In this document: one piece after another, positions 1 through 5,450 of the stretch
Numbering within the stretch: position 1 is the stretch's first letter
Layout of the letters: every line of letters starts with the position of its first letter
Assembly (NCBI GenBank): GCA_001799045.1
Contig: MGRY01000129.1
Location: 1 to 5,450 of the forward strand
Reading direction: 5' to 3'
DNA length: 5,450 nt
Source of the DNA: Deltaproteobacteria bacterium RIFCSPLOWO2_02_56_12
GTDB lineage: Bacteria; Desulfobacterota; Binatia; UBA9968
The notes under the pieces: model-generated
The model's input: the letters and a program-made list of their open reading frames with translations, nothing else
The model's database searches: none
Told to the model about the DNA's origin: nothing
Position numbers and translations under genes: made by a program

Positions 1-21
1 ATATCGCGATGATTTTGCAGC

Positions 22-51
22 TTGCATTTTTCAATTTTCATTTGCTCTAAT
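22..51 (+). promoter_or_regulatory. Second, weaker candidate promoter upstream
   Basis: TTGCAT at 22-27 and TCTAAT at 46-51 (5 of 6 matches to TATAAT) are separated by 18 bases. This could be a tandem promoter or an alternative to the 59-87 candidate. AT-rich DNA gives such matches by chance fairly often, so support is modest. Confidence 0.22.
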
Positions 52-58
52 CCATCGT

Positions 59-87
59 TTGCACGTAACGGGTAGATAGCTTATAAA
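59..87 (+). promoter_or_regulatory. Candidate sigma70-type promoter for the operon
   Basis: TTGCAC at 59-64 could be a -35 box (3 of 6 matches to TTGACA). TATAAA at 82-87 could be a -10 box (5 of 6 matches to TATAAT). The spacer is exactly 17 bases. Transcription would start near 93-95, giving a leader of only about 23 nt, which still includes the GAGGT ribosome binding site. The region is AT-rich compared with the genes. The -35 match is weak, so the call rests mainly on the -10 box, the spacing and the location. Confidence 0.42.
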
Positions 88-105
88 TTAAAGCGATACT
101 AATAC

Positions 106-110
106 GAGGT
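106..110 (+). promoter_or_regulatory. Ribosome binding site of the aminotransferase gene
   Basis: GAGGT lies 6 bases before the GTG at 117. It is a good Shine-Dalgarno match at suitable spacing. It fixes the GTG as the start, which also agrees with the N-terminus expected for AlaC-type proteins. Confidence 0.75.
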
Positions 111-116
111 AAAAGA

Positions 117-1295
117 GTGGAATTCCAACGCATCAAGAGGCTCCCGCCGTATGTCTTCAACATCATCAATGACTTGAAGCAGGAGGCGCGAAGGAGAGGG
201 GAAGACATCGTCGATTTCGGCATGGGCAACCCGGATCAACCGACGCCGCCGCACATTGTCGCCAAGCTCGTCGAGGCAGTGGAAAAAGGTCATAACCACC
301 GCTATTCGGCTTCCAGAGGTATCTACAAACTGAGACTTGCGATCGCGGACTGGTATCGGAGGCGCTTTCAGGTTGAGATCGATCCCGACATGGAGGCCAT
401 AGTCACGATCGGGGCAAAAGAGGGATTGAGTCATCTGGTCTGGGCCATCGTGGATCCCGGCGACGTGGTCTTTTGTCCAAGCCCAACCTATCCGATCCAT
501 CAGTACTCCGTGGTTCTTGCGGGCGGAGACCTCCGTAGCATCCCCATGCGATCAAGCGAAGAATTCCTCCTTCATTTAGAAGAAGCGATCAAGCAGACAT
601 GGCCCAAGCCGAAGCTCTTGATCATCAGCTTTCCCCATAACCCGACGACAGAGGTTGTGGAATTGGAATTCTTTGAGCGCGTTGTTCGCTTCGCGCAGGA
701 ACATGAGCTCCTGGTCATCCACGATTTGGCCTATGCGGACATCACCTTCGACGGCTACCAGCCGCCGAGCTTCCTTCAGGTCCCCGGCGCCAAGGAAATC
801 GGCATCGAATTCTTCTCTCTTTCCAAAAGCTATAACATGCCGGGATGGCGGGTAGGCTTTGCCGTTGGCAACAGAGAAATGATCCATGCCTTAGCCAGGA
901 TCAAGAGCTACCTGGATTACGGGATTTTCCAGCCGGTGCAGATCGCCGCCATTCACGCCTTGAACGGTCCTCAGGACTGCGTGGCAACGATCCGGGAAAC
1001 TTACCGCAGCCGCCGGGACGCCCTCATAGAGGGCCTGGACCGGGTTGGCTGGAAGATCAATAAGCCCAAAGGCACCATGTTCGTCTGGGCGGAGATCCCC
1101 GAGCCGTGCAAGGCGATGGGTTCCGTCGAGTTTTCGAAATTTCTCCTGAAGGAAGCAAAAGTGGCGGTCTCTCCTGGAATCGGGTTTGGGCAGTACGGGG
1201 ATGAATTTGTCCGCTTTGCCCTGATCGAGAACGAGCACCGTACACGCCAGGCCGTGCGGACCATTCGCAGGGCGCTGGGAAAATCGCCCGACTAA
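117..1295 (+). CDS. alaC: AlaC-type PLP aminotransferase (class I/II)
   Basis: Cytosolic fold-type I PLP aminotransferase of 392 residues, close to the family's usual ~390-410. It resembles E. coli AlaC (glutamate-pyruvate aminotransferase) along its whole length, including the N-terminal RLPPYVFNI and RRRGEDIVDFGMGNPD segments and the SPGIGFGQYGD segment near the C-terminus. Visible cofactor and substrate residues are Tyr125 (ring stacking), Asn175 in HNPTT, Asp203 and Tyr206 in HDLAYAD, the Schiff-base Lys237 in SLSKSYNMPGWR, Arg245, and the carboxylate-binding Arg366 in VRFALIEN. The start is GTG, supported by GAGGT at 106-110. It is the first gene of the operon, and its stop lies one base before the hom start. 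Relatives are often annotated as LL-diaminopimelate or aspartate aminotransferase, so the substrate is not settled. The context favours a role in supply or use of aspartate-family intermediates. The family is certain; the symbol is by similarity only. Confidence 0.9.
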   Translation: MEFQRIKRLPPYVFNIINDLKQEARRRGEDIVDFGMGNPDQPTPPHIVAKLVEAVEKGHNHRYSASRGIYKLRLAIADWYRRRFQVEIDPDMEAIVTIGAKEGLSHLVWAIVDPGDVVFCPSPTYPIHQYSVVLAGGDLRSIPMRSSEEFLLHLEEAIKQTWPKPKLLIISFPHNPTTEVVELEFFERVVRFAQEHELLVIHDLAYADITFDGYQPPSFLQVPGAKEIGIEFFSLSKSYNMPGWRVGFAVGNREMIHALARIKSYLDYGIFQPVQIAAIHALNGPQDCVATIRETYRSRRDALIEGLDRVGWKINKPKGTMFVWAEIPEPCKAMGSVEFSKFLLKEAKVAVSPGIGFGQYGDEFVRFALIENEHRTRQAVRTIRRALGKSPD

Positions 1296-1296
1296 A

Positions 1297-2613
1297 ATGA
1301 AGCGCGGAATCAATATAGCCATCCTTGGCCGCGGAACCGTAGCCCAGGGCGTAATAAAATTACTAAAGAGAAATCGGAGGCTTATAGAGAAAAAAGTAGG
1401 CGCTACTTTATCTCTAGCCAGGGTTCTCGCGAGAGGTACGCGCAAGCAAAAGGATATCCAACTGCCCGCGCGGTTGCTTACGGATGTGCCTGACGAGATT
1501 CTCAGCAACCCCGATATTGATATTATTGTGGAGCTGATTGGCGGCTACGAACCGGCGCGCAGCTACATCCTCAAAGCCATGGAGGCGGGGAAGGATATTG
1601 TAACTGCCAATAAGGCGCTGCTTGCGGTTCATGGTGAGGAGATTTTTGCCCGGGCACAGAAGCATGGGATCGATATCGGATTTGAGGCGAGCGTCGGGGG
1701 TGGAATCCCGATCATCAGGACCTTGAAAGAAGGGCTGGCCGGCGACCGAAACCGGGCTCTTTATGCGATCCTTAACGGCACCTGCAACTATATCCTCACG
1801 ACCATGGAAGAGAGCGGGGAGGATTTCCACAAGGCGCTGGCATCTGCGCAACAGCTAGGCTATGCCGAGGCCGACCCGAGCTTTGACATCAACGGCATAG
1901 ACGCGGCCCATAAGCTGGCCATCTTGGTCCTGTTGGCATTTGGAACACGGGTAAGGCTCAAGGATATTTACACCGAAGGGATTCGCCACATCAGTCGTAT
2001 GGATATAACCTATGCCAGGGAGTTAGGTTATAAAATCAAACTTTTAGCCATCGCCAGGCATGACAATGGCAAGATTGAAGCGCGTGTCCATCCAGCGCTG
2101 GTCCCTCTGCACCATCCCCTGGCCTCCGTGCGCGGCCCTTATAATGCCGTCTTCATTGATGGCGAGGCATTGGGATCTACCATGTATCTGGGGCAGGGAG
2201 CGGGGATGATGCCTACAGCAACCGCGGTTCTGGCCGACATCATCGAAATCGCCCGCAACCGCCTCCATGGAAAAAGCTTGCGCATTCCCCCTCTCGGATA
2301 CCCGATAGACAGCCTGGGTCGCCTTCCGGTGAGAAGCATCGATGATTTGAAGAGCGATTATTATCTCCGTTTTATGGTCTTGGATAGACCTGGGGTGCTG
2401 GCTCAAATTGCCGGCATCCTTGGCTCCTCCGGAATCAGCATCGCCTCGGTTATCCAAAAAGAGGATCGGGATGGTAATACCGTTCCTGTTGTCATGCATA
2501 CCAATGCGGCTCGGGAAAAGGACCTCAAGCAGGCCCTTGCCCGGATCAACCGTCTTAAAGTAGTAAAGGCGAAGAGCGTATACATACGCGTCGTCGATTT
2601 CGCCACGCCGTGA
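1297..2613 (+). CDS. hom: Homoserine dehydrogenase with C-terminal ACT domain
   Basis: Reduces L-aspartate-4-semialdehyde to L-homoserine with NAD(P)H, the branch step to threonine and methionine. The 438 residues fit the long monofunctional bacterial form. The N-terminal Rossmann domain (about 1-135) has the nucleotide loop ILGRGTVAQG at 9-18 and TANK with Lys106. The catalytic domain has NGTCNYIL (160-167), then GYAEADPSFD with Glu191, and DAAHK with Asp202 and Lys206. These three match the yeast Glu208, Asp219 and Lys223 spacing. A C-terminal ACT domain (about 355-430, RPGVLAQIAGILG) implies threonine feedback control, as is known for the family. The third glycine of the loop is Ala16, and the end of the second strand is basic (Arg46, Arg49, Lys50), which hints at NADP(H). 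The start is ATG one base after the previous stop. No Shine-Dalgarno lies at normal spacing, so translation is probably coupled. Confidence 0.96.
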   Translation: MKRGINIAILGRGTVAQGVIKLLKRNRRLIEKKVGATLSLARVLARGTRKQKDIQLPARLLTDVPDEILSNPDIDIIVELIGGYEPARSYILKAMEAGKDIVTANKALLAVHGEEIFARAQKHGIDIGFEASVGGGIPIIRTLKEGLAGDRNRALYAILNGTCNYILTTMEESGEDFHKALASAQQLGYAEADPSFDINGIDAAHKLAILVLLAFGTRVRLKDIYTEGIRHISRMDITYARELGYKIKLLAIARHDNGKIEARVHPALVPLHHPLASVRGPYNAVFIDGEALGSTMYLGQGAGMMPTATAVLADIIEIARNRLHGKSLRIPPLGYPIDSLGRLPVRSIDDLKSDYYLRFMVLDRPGVLAQIAGILGSSGISIASVIQKEDRDGNTVPVVMHTNAAREKDLKQALARINRLKVVKAKSVYIRVVDFATP

Positions 2614-3773
2614 TGAAAATAAAAACTCGAAAATTCACCAGGCCTAAAATGCCCTCAGCAAATATCCCCATCTGGCCGGGGGTGATCCGATACTACTGGG
2701 ATCTCCTTCCGGTTAAAAAACAGGAAAGCATCGTTACCCTGCATGAGGGCAATACGCCTCTGCTGCGCTGCCGCAATCTGGAGCGAAAAATCAATCCGGC
2801 TATCCGCCTCTACCTGAAACTGGAGGGATTGAACCCGACCTGCTCATTCAAGGACAGAGGGATGACTGTAGCTATCAGCAAGGCCGTAGAAGAGGGGAGC
2901 CGGGCGGTCATCTGCGCATCGACCGGGAACACATCCGCCTCTGCCGCTGCCTACGCCGCCAGGGCCGGGCTCCGGGCATACGTCGTGGTGCCGCAGGGGA
3001 ATATCTCTTTGGGGAAGTTGAGCCAGGCCATGATTCACGGCGCCAAGGTTATCGAGGTTGAGGGGAACTTCGACACCGCCCTTCAACTGGTGATGGAAGT
3101 GACGAGACGTTTCGCCATAACCCTGGTTAATTCCCTTAACCCATTCCGGATAGAAGGGCAAAAGACTGCCGCCTTCGAGATTTGCGACCTCTTGGGCGAC
3201 GCGCCGGACTACCATTTTCTCCCTGTCGGGAATGCCGGGAACATCACGGCCTACTGGAAAGGATACAAGGAATACGTGGAGATCGGCCGGCTATCGTCTC
3301 TGCCAAAGATGATGGGTTTTCAGGCCGCCGGCGCCGCTCCTATTGTTCTTGGAAGAGTGGTGGAACATCCCGAGACCATCGCCTCGGCTATCAGGATCGG
3401 CAATCCAGCCAGTTGGCAGGGGGCACTGGCGGCGCGGGACGAATCCAAAGGGGTCATCGAAGCAATCAGCGACGATGAAATTCTTACTGCTTATAAACTC
3501 CTGGCGGACTGCGAAGGAGTGCTCTCTGAGCCGGCCTCTGCCGCCTCAGTCGCCGGGGTCATCAAGAAGCAGAAAGAGGGACTCTTCCGCAAGGGAGATG
3601 TCGTGGTCTGCACGTTGACCGGTCATGGTCTCAAGGATCCCGACATAGCCATTCGCCACTCGCCTAAACCGTTCCGTATCGCCCCCGACTTGAAGCTGCT
3701 CGAGGATTTCTTCCAGAGCGAAGAAGGGCGATCGTCCGACAAGCTCACGACGGTGAGGAAACTCGAACCGTGA
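2613..3773 (+). CDS. thrC: Threonine synthase, PLP-dependent
   Basis: Converts O-phospho-L-homoserine to L-threonine and phosphate, the last step of threonine synthesis. It is a fold-type II PLP enzyme resembling the short B. subtilis-type ThrC through most of its length. Numbered from ATG 2613, it has the Schiff-base Lys80 in NPTCSFKDRGM, the loop STGNTSAS (about 103-110), the substrate-phosphate region NPFRIEGQKT (about 176-185), the glycine-rich PLP phosphate loop PVGNAGN (204-210) and LTGHGLKDPD near the C-terminus. At 386 residues it is somewhat longer than ~350, with about 20 extra N-terminal residues and a charged tail. The start is uncertain. GTG 2610 gives GTGA overlap, and ATG 2613 gives TGATG with the hom stop and is preferred here. 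ATG 2649 would give an N-terminus closer to the short forms. No strong ribosome binding site is seen at any of them. The gene is probably coupled to hom. Confidence 0.96.
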   Translation: MKIKTRKFTRPKMPSANIPIWPGVIRYYWDLLPVKKQESIVTLHEGNTPLLRCRNLERKINPAIRLYLKLEGLNPTCSFKDRGMTVAISKAVEEGSRAVICASTGNTSASAAAYAARAGLRAYVVVPQGNISLGKLSQAMIHGAKVIEVEGNFDTALQLVMEVTRRFAITLVNSLNPFRIEGQKTAAFEICDLLGDAPDYHFLPVGNAGNITAYWKGYKEYVEIGRLSSLPKMMGFQAAGAAPIVLGRVVEHPETIASAIRIGNPASWQGALAARDESKGVIEAISDDEILTAYKLLADCEGVLSEPASAASVAGVIKKQKEGLFRKGDVVVCTLTGHGLKDPDIAIRHSPKPFRIAPDLKLLEDFFQSEEGRSSDKLTTVRKLEP

Positions 3774-4990
3774 AATACGTTATCCTGCAGGGGGACGGAA
3801 TGGCAGACTATCCCCTGGATAGTCTGGGCGGCAAGACGCCGTTGGAGGCGGCGGCAACGCCGCATATGGATTGGCTCGCCGCGCACGGGATCTTAGGCCT
3901 TGCCTATACCATTCCCGAGGGTTTTCCTCCTGGAAGCGACGTGGGGAACATGAGCATCATGGGCTACGACCCGGCTCGCTATCATACCGGCCGCTCCCCC
4001 CTTGAGGCCGCGAGCATGGGAGTATCCCTGGGACCTGAAGACATCGCTTTTCGCTGTAATCTGGTCACGCTGAAGCAGGAAGAGAACGGCGCCGTGATGG
4101 AAGATTTTACTGCCGGCCATATTACCAGCGAAGAGGGATCCGAGATCATCCGGGACTTAAACCGCCAGCTGGGAGGAAACGGAGTGGAGTTTTATCCCGG
4201 GGTGAGCTATCGCCACCTGATGGTTTGGCGCGGCGGAGAGGAAGAGATGGCAACCACCCCGCCCCATGACATCACGGATCAAAAAATCGATCCTTACCTT
4301 CCGTGCGGGAAGGGCTCGGAGAAGCTCCGTGCCTTGATGGGCGCTTCGGAAACTCTTCTTACGCGCCATCCGGTTAACCGGCTGAGAGAGCTTGCGGGAA
4401 AGAAAAGCGCGACCTCGATCTGGCTCTGGGGTCAGGGCAGGGCGCCGACACTGCCTTCGCTCAAGGAGCGCTTCGGCATCGAGGGTGGAGTCATCTCGGC
4501 GGTGGACATCATCAACGGCCTCGGCGTTTATGCCGGCCTCGATCGCATCCGTGTTCCCGGGATTACCGGCTTCTTCGACACCAACTATCGGGGCAAAGGG
4601 GAATATGGGCTGCGCGCCCTGGAGGAAAAAGATTTCATTTTTATCCACGTGGAGGCCCCGGATGAGGCGGGCCATATGGGAGACGTGGAAGAAAAGATCC
4701 GGGCCATCGAGAACTTCGATGAGAAGGTGGTTGGGACTCTGCTTCAGGGGATGGGGCGATGGGATGAGTGGCGGCTTCTCTTGCTCCCCGATCACCCCAC
4801 GCCGATCGCATTAAAGACCCACTCTCCCGATCCCGTGCCCTTCGTTCTTTATTCCTCGAGCGACAGAGGAGAAAAAAAGGGAGGCGCTTACAACGAGAGG
4901 GACGCAAAAGCATCAGGGGTCGTTGTCAGAAAGGCTTTTAAGCTGATTGAGGCGCTTATAGAAGGGAGAAAACCGTGGACCGAAACCTAG
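3770..4990 (+). CDS. apgM: ApgM-like protein: probable homoserine kinase or phosphoglycerate mutase
   Basis: Complete 406-residue member of the alkaline-phosphatase metalloenzyme superfamily, archaeal-type cofactor-independent phosphoglycerate mutase family. All expected metal and nucleophile positions are visible: Asp9 in LQGDGMADY, the nucleophile Ser56 in PPGSDVGNMS, Asp298 and His302 in APDEAGH, Asp341-His342 in LLPDH, and His351. Asp298/His302 and the DH pair keep the spacing known from bacterial iPGM. His117 in AGHI and Arg148/His149 in YRHL may bind substrate. From memory, TIGR02535 describes a branch of this family as proposed homoserine kinase because it neighbours hom and thrC in genomes lacking ThrB. 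That matches this context. The alternative is true phosphoglycerate mutase, which the following glpX could support. Start GTG overlaps the thrC stop as GTGA, with GAGG at 3755-3758, 11 bases upstream. The family is certain and the function is open. Confidence 0.88.
   Translation: MKYVILQGDGMADYPLDSLGGKTPLEAAATPHMDWLAAHGILGLAYTIPEGFPPGSDVGNMSIMGYDPARYHTGRSPLEAASMGVSLGPEDIAFRCNLVTLKQEENGAVMEDFTAGHITSEEGSEIIRDLNRQLGGNGVEFYPGVSYRHLMVWRGGEEEMATTPPHDITDQKIDPYLPCGKGSEKLRALMGASETLLTRHPVNRLRELAGKKSATSIWLWGQGRAPTLPSLKERFGIEGGVISAVDIINGLGVYAGLDRIRVPGITGFFDTNYRGKGEYGLRALEEKDFIFIHVEAPDEAGHMGDVEEKIRAIENFDEKVVGTLLQGMGRWDEWRLLLLPDHPTPIALKTHSPDPVPFVLYSSSDRGEKKGGAYNERDAKASGVVVRKAFKLIEALIEGRKPWTET
4964..4968 (+). 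promoter_or_regulatory. Ribosome binding site of glpX inside the apgM-like gene
   Basis: GGGAG, within GAAGGGAGAA, lies 6 bases before the GTG at 4975. It is a strong Shine-Dalgarno sequence placed in the last codons of the preceding gene. It decides the glpX start even though that start overlaps the upstream stop by 16 bases. Confidence 0.7.
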
Positions 4991-5450
4991 CTTTGGAAGT
5001 TGTCCGTGTTACCGAGGCGGCCGCTCTATCTTGCGCCCGCCTGATGGGCAGAGGGGACGAAAAGGCCGCCGATCAGGCCGCTGTGGATGCGATGCGCCAG
5101 GCATTCAACGGGCTCGCGATCGACGGCACCGTGGTCATAGGAGAAGGGGAGAGGGACGAGGCGCCCATGCTCTATATCGGCGAAAAAGTAGGCACCGGTC
5201 ATGGTCCTGAAGTTGATATCGCCCTCGACCCGCTGGAGGGAACCACGATCTGCGCTAATGGAGGCGCCAACGCCTTAGCTGTCATCGCCATAGCGGAACG
5301 GGGGAATTTCCTCCATTGTCCGGACACATATATGGAGAAGATTGCGGTGGGACCGGCGGGCAAGGGGGCGGTTGATCTCGATAAAAGCCCTACGGAGAAT
5401 CTCAAGGCCCTTGCGGAAGCGAAGGGACAGCGGGTGGAAGATTTAACCGT
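4975..5450 (+). CDS. glpX: Fructose-1,6-bisphosphatase class II (GlpX), 5' part only
   Basis: Hydrolyses fructose 1,6-bisphosphate to fructose 6-phosphate in gluconeogenesis; a Li+-sensitive-type sugar phosphatase fold. The gene is cut by the window edge. About 158 residues are visible, roughly the first half of the usual ~320-335. It follows E. coli GlpX almost without gaps: RVTEAAAL (11-18), Asp33, GTVVIGEGERDEAPMLYIGE (51-70), ALDPLEGT (83-90), GGANALAV and CPDTYMEKI. The metal ligands Asp33, Glu57, Asp85 and Glu88 are all present at the same numbers as in E. coli. The fifth ligand (Glu213 there) would lie past the window. The start is GTG with GGGAG 6 bases upstream, overlapping the preceding gene by 16 bases, so expression is likely coupled. 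The class II family also includes sedoheptulose-bisphosphatases, so the substrate range is not certain. Confidence 0.95.
   Translation, partial: MDRNLALEVVRVTEAAALSCARLMGRGDEKAADQAAVDAMRQAFNGLAIDGTVVIGEGERDEAPMLYIGEKVGTGHGPEVDIALDPLEGTTICANGGANALAVIAIAERGNFLHCPDTYMEKIAVGPAGKGAVDLDKSPTENLKALAEAKGQRVEDLT

Noticed and set aside
1..10. Palindromic ATCGCGAT at 3-10
   Set aside because: An isolated 8-base palindrome at the window edge, with no partner or known operator resemblance.
16..31. TGCA-GCT-TGCA followed by a T run, as a terminator of an upstream gene
   Set aside because: The stem is only 4 weak pairs of a self-palindromic word, too weak for an intrinsic terminator.
9..50. 13-codon open frame MILQLAFFNFHLL as a possible leader peptide
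   Set aside because: It has no threonine or isoleucine codons as expected for threonine attenuation, no visible ribosome binding site, and no terminator/antiterminator hairpins follow. The frame is open from the window edge, so it might also be the tail of an upstream gene, but 15 codons are not enough to say.
99..500. Minus-strand open frame (133 codons) opposite the aminotransferase start
   Set aside because: It is the shadow of conserved aminotransferase sequence, has no family features, and would run through the operon's ribosome binding site.
891..1508. Minus-strand open frame (205 codons) across the aminotransferase/hom junction
   Set aside because: It is antisense to two well-supported genes and its product has no recognisable motif.
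4157..4795. Long minus-strand open frame (212 codons) opposite the apgM-like gene
   Set aside because: It lies wholly inside a gene with clear family motifs, shows no recognisable domain, and is best explained as an antisense shadow of GC-rich coding sequence.
4392..4814. Plus-strand alternative-frame open reading frame (140 codons) inside the apgM-like gene
   Set aside because: Its product is Arg/Ser-rich with no motif, typical of an out-of-frame reading of a real gene.

Overview
The window holds a tightly packed, single-strand (+) metabolic operon that starts about 120 bases into the window and runs off its right edge. There are four complete genes and one truncated gene. In order they encode an AlaC-type PLP aminotransferase, homoserine dehydrogenase (hom), threonine synthase (thrC), an archaeal-type (ApgM-like) phosphoglycerate mutase family protein, and the first half of a GlpX-type (class II) fructose-1,6-bisphosphatase. 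Gaps are 1 base or negative: a 1-base gap, a TGATG overlap, a GTGA overlap and a 16-base overlap. The genes are therefore very probably co-transcribed and translationally coupled. No RNA genes, mobile elements, CRISPR arrays or substantial repeats were seen. No internal terminator was seen.

Bases 1-116 are an AT-rich leader with no convincing complete gene. It carries two sigma70-like promoter candidates (about 22-51 and 59-87) and a clear Shine-Dalgarno sequence (GAGGT) before the GTG start of the aminotransferase gene.

How the genes work together: hom makes L-homoserine, and thrC turns O-phosphohomoserine into L-threonine. The step between them, homoserine kinase, has no GHMP-type (ThrB) or type II gene here. 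The position is filled by a complete alkaline-phosphatase-superfamily protein of the ApgM family. From memory, one branch of that family was proposed as an alternative homoserine kinase because it clusters with hom and thrC. This is the most interesting point in the window. The competing reading is that it is a real phosphoglycerate mutase, which with glpX would make a small gluconeogenic pair attached to an amino acid operon. The aminotransferase could supply aspartate or alanine, or act on the lysine (diaminopimelate) branch.

Organism: the base composition is moderately GC-rich by eye. The gene set and order (aminotransferase, hom, thrC, apgM-like, glpX) suggest an anaerobic Desulfobacterota (former Deltaproteobacteria, for example Syntrophia-like) or a related lineage. 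This is inference from gene order and protein style, not a measured placement.
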